Source: Campylorhamphus procurvoides
Taxonomy: Eukaryota; Chordata; Aves; Passeriformes; Dendrocolaptidae
Assembly (NCBI GenBank): GCA_013396655.1
Contig: WBMV01004890.1
Location: 1,575,025-1,639,024, forward strand
Length of the DNA stretch: 64,000 nt
Direction of reading: 5' to 3'
In this document: positions 32,201 to 46,000 of the stretch, piece after piece
Position numbering within the stretch: position 1 is the stretch's first letter
Layout: every line of letters starts with the position of its first letter
Notes under the pieces: model-generated
What the model was told of the DNA's origin: nothing
The model's input: only the letters and a program-made list of their open reading frames with translations
Databases searched by the model: none
Made by a program: the position numbers and the translations under genes

Positions 32201-34507
32201 TTTTCCAGTGACATTTCTTTGCAGAAAACATTCACTGTCACAGGTTTGAGGTGAGTGGCCCTTCTTAAGAGTTCTTCCCAAGGTGTGCCCACCATGAAGA
32301 ATAAAGAGCTGGATTGAATGGTACAATTCCAAGGGAAAAATGCTCTCAAACCACATGAGGAGCTTGTGCTTTCACAGAAGCATCTCCTTGGTGTCTCTTA
32401 TAGAGCAAAAACAAGATTGTAGCTACAATCAGTGGCCATTTAAATGTATGTTGTGTGCATCCCCTAATGTAAAGCAAGCCAGGGATTCTCCAGTGTGTGG
32501 CACTCACAAAAACACTCTCTGAGGGACAGAAGTGTGCTATGATGGTTGTGCAGTCCTCACAGGTTTCTCATGTATTGCTAATTTTCATCCATAAAATGTT
32601 ATTAGACCCTTCACCTTTTATTTATTTGCTAGTATGAAAGACAGTTCACTCTGTCAAAGGAGCCACAGTAGAGCCTGGAGACCTCTCTGTAATGTTTGCT
32701 TGTATCTTCAGCCCACTGAAAACTGTCTTTTACATTTTCCTTTGCATATTGTATTCATTTTTATACAAGACTGTGTAGTTGGAAAGGAAAAGGCCAAAAG
32801 TTACATGCTTTCAGCAGTAGGTCATAATTCTAGCACTGCTCTATTTATACTGTTCAATATTCAATGTTGTTGAATATGCAGAACTGCTTAGAGCATCCAC
32901 ATTTCATGTATATGATCTGTATTTGTTTTTTTCCTCAAAAAACCCCCTTTTATTAATATTTCTTAAACACTTAAAAGCAGTTGCTTGCAAAGTTATCAAC
33001 AGTATATCGAGTTCTGCAAGTTCATCATACTGACTTTGACCCCCCTTCATTTTACAGAGAGAGGAATTGGCACTTTTTATGACAGTTTAATTAATCTGTG
33101 ATGCCGCAGGGTTGGTTTATGTTGGCTCCCAGGCATGTAAGTCTTTGCAGAATTACTGTACAACCCTTCTGCCAGTGAGAAGGGCCCAGCACAGCCCCCC
33201 AGCCACAGCAGTAAGGCAGTGGTGGGAAGTCACTGTAATTGCACTGGTGGCTTCTACCTGCTCAGCCAGCAAGGCCTACAAGCTGTGAATTTTTCATTTG
33301 CTTTTTCAAATTTGAGGTTTCTTTTAAAATTTAATGCCTAAGCAGATCAAAGACAAATGAGGATTGAAGTCAATTCTTTTTTTCAGTGTTTTATACATCA
33401 TTATTTCCATTTACTTGCTTCTTATTAAGGCTTTGCTGAGCAGTATTTATTTCTTTTATCTCTTTATTTACATATTGAAAAAAATTCAACATAGTGAAGC
33501 ACGGTTGGTGCAAGCTGAGTGCCAACAGAGCTGGATTTGATTTTATCTGTCTCACTGATTCATTCATTCAAGAACTACCTGTTCAAACACTGACCAGCAA
33601 TATATATAGGCAGGAGTGATGACGTATTGGTTAAAAAAACAGCAGAGAAAGAAAAGTGTAAAGTTTGGTGGGTCAGTTTGTTGTTTGGGGTTTTTCTTCC
33701 CCAGTAAAAATCTTATGAAGAGAAGTTTTACAGACATTTTACAGAAAAAGACCCCTCTCCAAGTAATACTGTATTACTGTTTGATGTCTGATTAACATGC
33801 TGTAAATCTCACATGGAATGGTAATTAATGGTTATACTTAGTTGCAATGGCAATATAAAAATGTCTGATTTAATTGCTTTGTTATATGCTTAAATTGTTT
33901 CAATTGGGTCTGAATATTGTCTGGATTCAGACGGAGTTCTGAACAAGGCAACTCTTCCCTTGGAAGGAATGAAAGATCCTGTTATGAATGTGGTGCCTCT
34001 GCCAAAAAGAGAAAAGAGACAGCAAACTCTTTCTTTCTGTGGTTACACAATTAAGACCCAGTTAATAATCAGCTCGTGAACAAAAGCAAAGCTCTGTTCA
34101 ATTGGCCAAATCCCTGGATAATTTAGATGGCTTGAGGTCACTTAAATGTCCAGAGTCTCACCCCCACTCAAAACAGGGCTGACTCTTGAAGACACATCCA
34201 ATAATCTGATGCAAATGTTTCTGACCTTGTAAACTTGAGCCTGAACTTGGACCTCAGGAGTCTCCTGGTAGCAGTGTTGGCTGAACCAGCCAACATTCTT
34301 TTTAATAGTGTCTTCTAAGAACTGAGAACCATCTATGATATTGGATCCAAATTGCTGGTTCGTCCTGTTTGCACACAAAGCTTTTGTGTAAAACCCGAAA
34401 AGTTAAAACACTAATTACTGCCTTGGTGACTCCCTCGTCCGGTTACAGGTAATAGGCATAAACATGCTGCTCGTTTCAGAACACTGCACCTGAATATTAC
34501 CCATTAA

Positions 34508-34663
<156 letters not shown>

Positions 34664-34741
34664 TAAGGAGCTCGGCTCAGCTTCCCAGACCTTTCTAGCA
34701 TGGATTTCAGAGGGCTGTGTTCCTTTTTTTGTTGGCTGTGG

Positions 34742-34747
34742 TGCATG
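34742..34747 (+). promoter_or_regulatory. RBFOX1: UGCAUG RBFOX-binding site downstream of the 133-nt exon
   Basis: Exact TGCATG on the transcribed strand, 79 nt after the exon end. RBFOX proteins bound downstream of an exon generally promote its inclusion, so positive autoregulation is possible. Function here is inferred from motif and position only. Confidence 0.55.
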
Positions 34748-34768
34748 TGGGTCGTGTCTCGCCGACAA

Positions 34769-34782
34769 CACCGGCCCCGGTG
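34769..34782 (+). repeat. GC-rich inverted repeat (possible short hairpin)
   Basis: CACCGG and CCGGTG are exact reverse complements separated by CC, inside a patch with nine CpG dinucleotides in about 65 bases (34752-34812). It lies about 100 nt after the 133-nt exon. A two-base loop is too tight for all six pairs to form in RNA, so the stem may be shorter. Function unknown. Confidence 0.55.
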
Positions 34783-37700
34783 CTGCCCGGGCTGCGCCTT
34801 GCACGGGGCGTTGAAAAATGACTGTAATTTGTACTGCCATGCTTGGTGGCCTTAAGCATTTCAGATGTCACATATTGTTATGTAAATGCTCTTAGAAAGG
34901 GGAATGCTTTGGAGCAGAGAAATTGTTTCGGCTCAAAGATATATTTTTGATGATTGCAAACATCTGGTTATTAAGGAGGTTGGATCAAGTTAACTCCTTT
35001 TTCTTCAAATGGTCTACTGAAAGTTGTCTCTGGACCTGAAGGCTTAGTGCTGTATTTTTTATTTCTCTTTTTTAATTGCAGTGTGTTTAGTTTTTCTAGT
35101 TGCCATCTTTGCCACAACAGAAATCTGGGGTGCTTCTCTCAGGGCCATGAGTTTTGAGGATGTTTGCTTAAATATACTATAAGATTTCCCTGTCAGTGGA
35201 CCTGCATTTATTAAAGTAGCAAATTAAGGAACAAAGGGGAAGAATTCATAGTAGTAATTTCTAGAAACTCACTAATCTTTGTCAGGAGATGATTGGGGTT
35301 TGAGGTATAATTTTGAGGGAAAGAAGGAAGAAACAAAATCACCTGCAAATGCTGACACAGAATGGCTTTGTATGCTGCTGGTGATATTTAGAAACTCTGG
35401 TAACACTGGCACAAGACTTTCAGCTGTTAAGAAATTGGGAAATCTGTAAAAATCAGAAAACTGAGCAGATCCCAGGCCAGAGTAGCATTTCATCATCTAA
35501 ATTGGAAGTAGATTTGCTGCCACCTCTGTGTGGACCTTTCTGAGAAGGGCTTGGGAGGGGTTGGCACGGGAGGCACGTGAAGGTGATCCCTGTCTCTCTG
35601 GGCCCACACTAAATGCCACTGAGGAGGAGCTACTCTGCTCCCACAGGGAATACCCCCTGGCACAGGTCCTGGCAGCAGAGCCTCCTGGCCTCCTGCTCCA
35701 TTCCTTAGACAAGTTGGTTAATCTCATCAGTCAGCCTTTGCACTCAGTTTTGAGGGGTACTTAAGACAGGCTTCCTCCACTACTGGGGGAAGACACTGTG
35801 TTTTCTGAGGATTGCCTGAGTTTCCTTCAGGCAAGGGTGGTGTCTCACCAAAGTTATCCTACTGTTGCCCAGACTCTCATGTAGAATTAATCAAGGTATT
35901 GTAAATGGCAACGATGGGAGCAAGCCTAGAATGTCCTACATTCAGATTTCAATCACAGTGTCTCAGCTACCAAGTGGGTTCTCTGTCTCTACCTCATTCA
36001 AAAATAAATTCTTAAAGTGGAACATCAAGTGCAATATGTAGTGAGATAGCAAGAGGGGTCAGTGCCAGTTCCATGATGTCACTGGCATCACAGCTAAGTT
36101 TAATGCCAAATCATAAAGTTATATAAGAAAATGCCCACCAGCTGTATGTGATACAGTTTTTGAATCAGACAGTACTTCTTGGGTTAGTGTTTGCACAATG
36201 AGTAAATTCTTTCGGACCAGGAACTGAAATTGGCCTTAGTTTAAGAGGCCACGTGTGGGTGCTCTGTGTGTGCCTACAGGTCTTTGCAGTTTAGTTAGTG
36301 CAGTGACTCAGCAGAAAGAGTTACATTTCCAAGTGTCAGTCGTGTATTGCCCTGGAGTTGTCCTGTATTTACGGTGTCCTTAGGCAGTAATTGAGATGTG
36401 TAAGGGAGCATCCTTCAGGAGTCAGGTCTTCTCCTTGCTCTGAGGGCTCCCAGGTGTCTGAGATGAATCCTTGGCAATCTGGGCTCACCTTCTCAGTCTG
36501 ACAGAACTTGACTCTGCAAAAGTTTTCCATTACCAAGCCCTGTCTTAATTCAGGTAGGTCTTAGTTTAGTTATTAGTCAGGCTTAGTTTTCTCCGTCCAC
36601 CTTCTAATAAGGCCTTGCTTTCTGATGCACAGCACAAATTTGGTCATTTCCATAATGAAGGGATCAGTGCAGGAATGACAGACACATCTCTCTGTTGCAC
36701 TGCTCCACAGTTGGATTAATAAAGCTTCATTCTGATATTTCTTTGCCTAACATGTTAGATCTTGTGCTGGTGACTTCACTGATGCCATAGTGCAGTTTGG
36801 AACTCTTGGTGAGACTTTGTTCTCAGCTCACCCATTATGTGATCTGAGCTACTAAGGAAGCAAAAAGACATTTTCTTCAGAAAAAAATCCTTAATCAGTG
36901 GAAATAAGTTATAAGATTGTGGGTTTCAGTCACAATGGGAGTAGGAGTCAGAGAATTACAGAGATAATAGAGAGATCACAGGGAATGAATCAACTTAGGG
37001 AGGGAAGCAAACAACTTGGAATATCATTTGTTGATAAGAAAAATGGAAAAAGCTTTTAATGCTGTTTTGCAATTAATTTAGTAACAATTTCTCATTTTTC
37101 ACTGAAGGAAGGAGCCCAGTCTTACAGCCAACCAGTTTCATACTCAAGGATGTTCAATCATTTAAAAAAAATCCCCAAACACATATTTTCCATAATGACT
37201 TATATAATTTTAATTATAATTTTACATTAAATTCCACCAATATTTAGTTAGAAAAATACTGCTTTTCTTTTCAAGAAACAACCTACATATAATTGTAAAA
37301 TATAAAGCTGAAGTTTGAAATTGCCTTTTTTTTTATTTCCTTTTATTTCATTAACCTTAGGAACCTTATTACTGCAACAAAAATATAATACCTGATGTGA
37401 AATAATCTCCTTCCCACTTCTTTGTTTATATTATATTGTTTTGGAACTAAAACTGAATTCTTTTGTTTAGAAGCTGAAAATCAGCTGTAAAACTAAGAGG
37501 GTGTATTCCTCAGGCTCCTCTCTGGTGCTGCTCTCAGCCCCTGAGGGTCCCTGCTCTCCAACAGGTTCCTTCTAGTGAGTCTCCTGCAATCTGTACTTGT
37601 TCTTGGTCATTGGTGTCCTCTTTGATGCTGACTGTGACTTGTGCTTAGAGACTCTTTATTGACCAGGGTAGGAAATGACAAGGAGTCCCAGGCTGTGAGG

Positions 37701-40700
37701 AAATGGAGATCTTGTGGTCAAAAGGCAGAACCAGTTCCTGTTGAAAGCTCTGCTCTACCTCCCACTCACAGCAGACCTTGGGTAGGTCTGAGGAAGACTG
37801 GGGAGTATAACCCTATTGAAGGCCATTGTGTTCTTCTAAATCAAAGAACAGCACACATGCTTCAACATCTGCCATTTAAAAGTGAAATCACTGTCCGTGA
37901 GATACATAGCACTGCCTCAGGAATTAATGGCTCCTTTAGTTATGAGGGAGGCATTTCACTAATTCCTTGAGACAGCATCTTGTTTATTAGCTCATGGAAA
38001 ACACTTCACTTTTAGCCCCTGTGGCATCCTCTCTAATGCCTTGAAATACCTGGAAATGTGCAGCTTACTCATAACTATATAATTCATTTATGTGCCATAA
38101 AACCCCACTGACACCGAAATGAGGGAGTAAAGCCTCATTTGTGTGAGAATAGTGAATGCTCAAATTTAGAGTTTGGAGGTCTGCATTGCATGGGGAGCTC
38201 AGCCTTGACCCTGAGAATGGTCATGTTGTGTATGACATGAGTGGAGAACAGCAATCAGAGCCTGTCCCTACAGGAGGATGTTGTCTTGGCTGTTAAAGGT
38301 ACCCCTGTGGTGGATCTGGGATTTTTGTTCTCTTGCACAAACTACTGGCAGCACGTTAACTGATTTGAATACCTGGAATTGCTTTTGGCCTCTGCAGCAA
38401 CTAGTGTGTCAGTCAGCATCCTTGACATTGGTTCACCAAACAGTAAGACAAGATGAATATGAAGCTCCACCTTTAATTTGCTTTCAAGAAAACCCACTGT
38501 ACATTTGATAGTAGGAGTAAATAGGAGGGTTAGTAAAATTTCTGTTCCAGCATCATTTGCTTCAAGTTCTTCACAAGTTTAGTGTGTGATGGCTTTGTGT
38601 TCATGTTTCCTCTCTGCTCCTTTCAGTTCTGCTGAAGCTAACACAGGTGTCAGTCCATATCTCCACTTCTGGTATCTTTCCTGGGAAAACAGGAGATAGG
38701 AATAGGCTTGTCTCTCTTTAAAAAGAAGATTTAAAAAAAAAACAAACAACCAAACCCAACCCTAAATAAAATTGTGAAGCTGGGGGAGTGTGGAGGAGAA
38801 GTAACACAGAATATTTAGAAACTGTTCCCCTTGTTAAAATAAATGTTTTCAAGTGCTGCAGCCTAACTGGTTCAAAATGAAAACACAAACAAACAAACCA
38901 GCTTTATTTCCAATACTTATTCTGAGTTTAAGAAAGAAGAATTCTTAGTATGTGTTACTACACCACCTATAGTAGTTATGTGTTTTTCCCAATATATTTG
39001 GCTCACAGAAACTCCCTCCTGCTTTGGACTCTGTGTATTTGTTAGAACCAACAATGTTTTTTGCCAGTGTGTAGTGATTTATGTCTGCCAGCTTTGTTCT
39101 CTGCAGCAATGCCCTCAATTAATTTTCCCAAGCAGATAATGTAACTTGTTAGTGGCAGAAAGTGTTGAAACCAGAGAAATAAAACCCTGGGATTAGAGAA
39201 CATTCTAAAAAGTTGAAACTGCCTCATACAAGGGCTTCAGTTCTATGTTTGCAACAGAGAAAATACTATAGTGTTGAAAGGTGTCACTTTAATTGTCAGC
39301 ATTTGGTTTAAATAAGGCTGTAGTTGCATTTCTTCTCTTATTTGTTTCATTAAGGCTTCATATGAAAGGTTTCATGAAAAAAGGGATCTCCAGACCAAGA
39401 GCTGGATAGCGTGTAGGGAAGGTGGAAAGAGAACTTTTGTTCCTCAGCTGCTTCCTTTTGGTTGTGCAGGAGAGGTACTGGTGGTTCCTATTGCAAGGAA
39501 CGAAATGCTGACTGTGACTCCCCTTTGTCCCCCTGAGTCCCTCAGTGTGTGTGTTGGAGGGCCACAGGCACTCGCCTGCTCTGAAGTGACTCAGCTAAGG
39601 GTTGTGCAGTCAGGAGCTGTGTTTTTATGTCACTGATAGATTATTCTACTCAATCCTTTTGAAAGATGAGGGTAGAAAATTAGAATGAAGACAGATATAG
39701 TCCTCACTGGATATTATAAAGGTGGAATCTAAACTAGGAAAGTTTGTCTTAATAGAGTTACAAAAAATTAGTATAATACACAGACACTTAAATAAAAGAG
39801 CTAAACCCATGAAAGTTAGATGTGTGATACTTGGTGAGGAAACAGTTTCATATTTATAGAAAGATAATTTTAGGAAATGATTGCCACATATGATGTTATT
39901 TAGATGCTTATTAAATCAAGACTTTTCACTTCTCTGAGTTTTCCTTAGCACAGTAAAATTATAAAATACAACTGAACAAGTCCCCTGGATTTGTTGTGCT
40001 TTTTTAATGCCCCCAGGTAGCACATTAACATATTTATTCCTGGGTGAAGTAATTCAGATTTCAGTAATGTGGCTATTTGAAGGCTCTGTGTTGGTTTACA
40101 AGGAGCATGATTTATCTGTGTGCCAAGACAATGTTTTTTGATATAAAGTGTAAAAGGAGCTGTGGTAAGAAGGGTCCCTGTGTGATGCCTTCAGTCTCCT
40201 CCCATGCTCAAAGAAATATCATCTGTTTTCTGCTACAGCTTCAGAGAGAGGAAAAGGGGAGATAAGCCAAGGAAATTACCCTTTAGAAAATGATATACTG
40301 AACGAAAGAAAAGTGCAAGAGCCAAACCTAGTTGTTGGTGGTTTACACTTTGTCCTTTGGATGAAGGGTGCTGTTAGAAAACACACTGCACTCCACTGGT
40401 AAAATTCAGACATAGGAGTCAATGAATGCCAAGGGCAGTGAAAAGAGGAAATATTCCCTGTAAAATCTATGGAAGTGTGAAGAATTACTTTTCTTCAAAC
40501 TTCAGGAGAAGAAAAAGGGGTTTTATTTGACATCACTATCATAATCCAGGACCAAAGGGAGGAAATAAAATAAAATGAGCTGATTTTTTTTTGTAGTGCA
40601 ACTCCTGCCTGGGGCTGTTACACTCATATGCCTGATTCAGTCACTTCATCCTAATATTGCCCATGCTTAATTATGGAGTTATATGTCTCATTTTAGAGAT

Positions 40701-42916
40701 AGGTACCTTTTTATCAAGTGATTGTGTATTTAGAATTCAAAATAAGTTTCTGTCTGTGCATGAGTGAGAGTTCCATGTAAATAAAAACTGAGGTGGATGA
40801 AGGAACCTCTCCAGGATTGCAACCAGCTGCACTTAGTAATGAAAACTTTATCAGCCCCTTTTCATCCTCCCTGTATATCCTCAGATCACCAAGAGGAGGA
40901 AGAAAAAAGGTCCCCTTTCTGTCACATAGTCCCTCATTTTGCATTCTTTTCTGAGTAGTGATGTTTGATAGTAATTGAGAGTGGAATGTTTTGCTGTGCT
41001 GTGGTGGGGCCAGCCCCTCACCCAGCTGTGCTCTCCTTGCCCCTTCTCAAGAGGACAGGTAGGAAGATGGAATAGCTTTTGGGTGGAAGGTAAAGGATTA
41101 CCAATTACCATCAGAGACTTGAAAATTGAGTTTATTGCCTATTGAAGTGCAGTTAGATGGTTAGAAACAGAGGCCGAAGCTAAAGCACCTTCCCCCAACA
41201 CCTCCATGGTCTCCCAGCAGGAGTGGCACAGGGGCATGAGGAACTGAGGGGTTTGGCTGTGGGCTCTTCACCTTCAGGGAGCTTAGGATAATTTGTATAT
41301 CCCTCTCATAAAGTCCTTCTGTGTTGTTCATGATCGTGTGCTCCTACCTCACAGTCGTGTGGAATGTTTTATTTCTTACATGCCAACAGGTATAAGACAA
41401 ACATGGGATGTTTCAAAATAGCCAGAATATCAAAACCAAAACGAAAGTGCACTGCAATGTAAATAACAAGCTCTTCCAAAGCTGCCAGTGTAGACCAGGC
41501 TTTGCATATTTTGTTCTGCAGACATAATAAATAGAAAAATAAGTGAGTAAAGGTCTAACCTTACTGAAACAAATGGCAGACACTCTGATTTAAGTGAACT
41601 GAGTTTTTACCCATTATTATTCCATAGCCAACTTCTATCATCAGTGTGGTTTTCTCCATGTCACTTGTGTGCATGTATGCATATTTATGATTTTCTCAAG
41701 TGATTCTGACTTAGACACATATCAGCTCAGCCCTGTGGGTTTGGGTCATTGACCTCAATAGATCACTTATATTTCTGACATGAAAATTCTTGTTGGAATT
41801 GCAAAACAGCTAAGTCTAGCAACCCGGTAATAACTATTATTCCTAGATAATAGTATTGCTAAATTGAACAGTGTTGCAAAAAAACCCTATTGTGTGCTCT
41901 CATATTTGGCTCTTGAAACAGCTTGGGTTGATTCTGATAGTGGAAATACCCATTTGGAGTTGCAGAACTGCCAGATGAATGTAAAATTGCAGGAATTACA
42001 TAACATGTGTAATTGGTAGGCCACTGTTGTGTAGCTCCAGTTTTATTTAGTGTAATCATTTAAACTGTCTTTGTCATACCGTGTCATTTATCCTGAAGGG
42101 TTTAGACTCTGAAATGTGCTCTGTTTACACTGATGATTTATCTTTGCTGAAATACAACAGTCTCTGGGTGACCTGTTAGCAGCAGTAGAATGACACCACA
42201 TTTTTTTTGAGAGGGGAAGTAGTAATTTATTCAACCACAACTGCAGGGGAGCTCAGAACCATTGGCATGTTCACTGAAGTTGTAAAATGATCAAGTAAGG
42301 AAAGCTGATACTTTTTTTCATGATAACACCATGATATTCTCAGCAAACCTGTTGTCACTATGGGAAACGTGCATCAAGCCAGGACCTGTGGATTCTCTCA
42401 CCTCTGTGTACACTGAGGTACTGAGATTTGACCCAGTGGGGAGAATACCAACAGCGTAATTATTTCACCCACTCCTCTCCCCTTATCAACTTATGCTATG
42501 TTTTATTTTCCACCTAAGTGGTGAGAATTCCCACTTAATTTCAGAGGGTCAGCATAATTGCAGGAAAGGAATGTCATACTTCCAGAGTTAGCTTTTTGTT
42601 AATATATTGAAACTGATTGTAGGGTTGGCCCATTGAAAATTTTTATAGAAAAAAACGGTGCCAATATGTGGTTTCTGGGGAAAAAAAGTAAAATAAAAGC
42701 CCCTCAGAGATTTACCAAAAGTCTTTTCCAATCCTGCCGTGCTTTGTGTCCCTTTGACTAAGCATCTGGCACGCTTTCTAAGAGGATGTATTCAGGACAG
42801 TTTCACTTCTGATAATTACTGCCAACCTCCTTAACCAATGTGAAGAGTGCCTTCCTTCCCCTTCCCTCTGTTCTTGTGACAAGACTAACCTCAGCTCTGC
42901 AGGGGTTGGTGGCATT

Positions 42917-42922
42917 TGCATG
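42917..42922 (+). promoter_or_regulatory. RBFOX1: UGCAUG RBFOX-binding site upstream of exon B40
   Basis: Exact TGCATG ending 49 nt before the 40-nt exon and 8 nt before a candidate branch-point sequence CACTAAT (42931-42937). RBFOX binding near the branch point of the upstream intron is known to repress exon use in several genes, so this could mediate negative autoregulation. Confidence 0.6.
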
Positions 42923-42971
42923 TGGAAATGCACTAATATGGATGTTTTTCTTTGTGTGTGCATCCTTGCAG

Positions 42972-43011
42972 TGTTGTATACCAGGATGGATTTTATGGTG
43001 CAGACATTTAT
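42972..43011 (+). CDS. RBFOX1: RBFOX1 exon B40, brain-type 40-nt exon (VVYQDGFYGADIY)
   Basis: The acceptor CATCCTTGCAG ends at 42971 and the donor GTAAGT starts at 43012. The first T completes the split Gly codon, then 13 codons encode VVYQDGFYGADIY, leaving phase 0. This matches the 40-nt B40 exon of mammalian RBFOX1, which is mutually exclusive with the muscle M43 exon (encoding VYQEPVYGNKLLQ). Use of B40 or M43 keeps the frame. Skipping both would shift it into an alternative frame that stays open through the 65-nt exon. The three Tyr residues add to the Tyr-rich domain used in higher-order assembly. UGCAUG elements flank the exon on both sides. Confidence 0.97.
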
Positions 43012-43028
43012 GTAAGTATTCATTGATG

Positions 43029-43034
43029 TGCATG
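43029..43034 (+). promoter_or_regulatory. RBFOX1: UGCAUG RBFOX-binding site downstream of exon B40
   Basis: Exact TGCATG starting 18 nt after the exon end, close to the 5' splice site. Downstream RBFOX sites usually activate inclusion. Together with the upstream site it brackets B40, suggesting dose-dependent autoregulation. Confidence 0.6.
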
Positions 43035-46000
43035 CTGTCCTTGTACATTACCAGAGTCATTCTTTTTACAAGTTTGCTGCCTAGCTTGACTCTGTTTTGT
43101 CTATTTACCATCCCTTGCCTGTCAGAAAGAATTGAGAAGAATATCTCTCACATTGGAAGACCTTTCTGTTCATTACATCTATCATTGTTCAGTGGAGCTG
43201 AATTAACTCTTCAATCAAATGCTGAATGAATGCAAAAAGATGTGAAAAATGTGCGTGCGTGTGTGGAGGGGCGTCTCCCTTCCTCATTGAAGTTCAAAAG
43301 AAAACTACAGCAAAGCAGATGTGCAAATTCCCAAAAGCTCTTTTTAAAAAAAAAACAAGGCAAGCTGAATATTATTGATACTTGAAGTATGAAAATACTT
43401 CATGGAGAGATAGAGGTTTCCCAAATCCAGCCACCAGTGGGTATATGTGGGTGCCCTGGTGATGGGAGAGCTTAATGACACAACAAGTTTAAGATAGGGC
43501 TGTGTATTGTGTGTAATCTGAGTCAGCTCCAGCTGGGCTTTTAGAACAGTTAGTTCAGTTTAAAGGAAATGGGGGGAGGCTGCCCACGGTGTAAGTGGAT
43601 TATTTGGTAGGAAGGATTTCTAGTCTTGGATCCATCATCTACTCACCTAATTGTTCACCGCTTTCCTTTTAAATAATATTTTTACAAGTTTCTTATGAAT
43701 TTTTCCAAGTTTCATACTAAGTTTTCACCTTGAACATGTAACAGAGGCTACTTATGCCTGAGTATGCAAGAGGTTTGAGGTAGTTGAGGCTGAATTTCAT
43801 TCTTGTAAAATAATTAATTCTTATAGCTTATGTGTAGATGTCACATGCTTTGCTGATACTGAGTAATCTTTCACATTTGCTATCATTTTAGTAAAGCGAA
43901 GTGGTCCTAAGTTACAGGCCAGCTTTCTCTAACCTACTTGTGCTGTCTCTGTTGAGATGCAACCAGACAGATGAGTTGAAATTCGTATGTATATTAAAAA
44001 TTAAATAGGTAATGCTAGAAAACATCCCCTGTGCTCATTATCAGCAATTTTCTGGAACTATTTCCAAGCGACCAGATTTTTTTTAATAAGTTTTATTTAA
44101 GGAAGGAAAACAGTCTGAATTTATCTATGAAGTAGGTTTTGTTTTTCTGAGGGGGGTAGAAAGGCTGATACTCACCTGAAAATTCATTTGTGTAGATTAA
44201 AAACATATTCAAAATAAATTAGGAAGGGTTAAAATTCTCTCCCCATGTACTTAGTGATGTTCCAGTAGCATATTGTTTACAACACAGGAGTCACCCACTG
44301 GCCAAAGGGCCTGTCGAGTGAAGGGTGCTGCTCTCATCTCACCTAACCACATTGCTGCTCACTTTGGGAGCTCCATGGGATACGTGAAACAGCAACTTCT
44401 CCAAGTGTGGGTTCCAATTTTCATCTTCCTTCCAACTGTCAAAAGAATATGACATCCATTTTGCTCAGTTTACCAACCCAAAAATCTGGAGGGCAACGAG
44501 TCATCTCTCTCAGGATGGCTCAGTGTGATGGAATAGGTGGGAACGAAATGTTACTGGAACAGTTTGTAGGGTTTGGAACCCACTGCTGCTGAAAGCCAGG
44601 AATATCTCCTTTGGTCATGGACAAGAGTATTTTTAGGTGGCCTCACCCCCTCTCGCAGCCTGTAACATTTTGTTTCCAAATAGAAAGTGATTTCAATGAG
44701 GAAGATACCAAAGAAATGGCTTATTTCTAGTTTAGCCTCAGTTTGTTTTGTGTGCATTAGAAAATGGACTAACTCTGCTGGTGCATTGGTTTTCACTCAG
44801 TTGCAGCCTCGTATTTCTGATTGCATGGCTTAGTTTTCTTCATGCAACAGAACATTTACCTTTGCAGCATTCACACAATTTTAAACGCTCTTCTGGAATT
44901 TTTTAATTTATTATTTTTTATAATATGTAATCCCTATTTTATAATGAATTTTTCTTCGCATCTGTGCATTCTTCTATATAAAACATTTGCAGGGGAGGGA
45001 GAGACAGAAAGAACTTAAAATTCACAGTGTAATAGTTCTTAGTGTAGTAGTTTGCAGAGGAGTGAGTTATTTATTAATTCCTAATTGTTTATGACATGGT
45101 TCTACTCAGCTTTTCTTTTTAAGGGCAAAGCTGAAGCTTTGTGAAAGGACAAATGCTCTGTGAAAAAACCCAAACCCTTTTAAACTATGTAGGGTTTAAC
45201 AGGAGATTGGAGAGAAAGGAACCTTCAAAATACCACAGAGAGCAAAGCAAAAACCACACAGTCCTGAAAAGACAGATCAAAAATATGCATTCATGAGTAT
45301 ATCAAAGTGAGTTTCATCTTGCTCTGATTGCATTGAGTACCAACAGCAATTGCATAACCGACTGTCAGCATGGCCTTTGGTGGCTCCATTTAGGGGAGAG
45401 AAGGAGGGCAGACACAAAAACATAGTGGTTGGGTAAGAACTGGAGGGTGAACCATGAACAGCAAATAGCCAGAGCTGGTTAATGCTAAACAGTGGAACAG
45501 AAGGGAACACGAATACAAAAAAAGGTGGCAAATACAGTCTAAAGTGAAAAATCAACAGCCATGACTCTAGGTGTAATATAATATATTCTGTATTTCATAT
45601 AATTCTATATGGAATGTAATAATACTTCTGAAATAGCTGAGCTATTGAATTCCCTCTTTAAATGTGCCTTTGAGTAGGAAAAATAAAGGAGATTATTAGG
45701 AAGTAAGGAAGACCTTTTAAAATTAAGTATTGATTCACTAAGAGAAAAAGTCATTAAAAGAGAATTAAAGTTGCCTGCCAGCAAATATAGAAGTTCTTAG
45801 ATGAAGATTGACACCTGTGAAAATAAGAAAATACACTCCATAAATTGAAGCAAAAAATAGTAACAGACTCAGAAATATTCAGTTAGAATAATAGCGCTAC
45901 ACTCTTGCTCTGCTTCATCTTAAATCTGTTATTCTTCTTTTTACCATTGTCATGAAGAATGTTTTCAGAATATGTCAGTCTTCAGTGTACACCTAAAATG

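Noticed and set aside
42840..43229. Open frame of 129 codons over exon B40
   Set aside because: It is in a different frame from VVYQDGFYGADIY, crosses both splice sites and has no recognisable domain.
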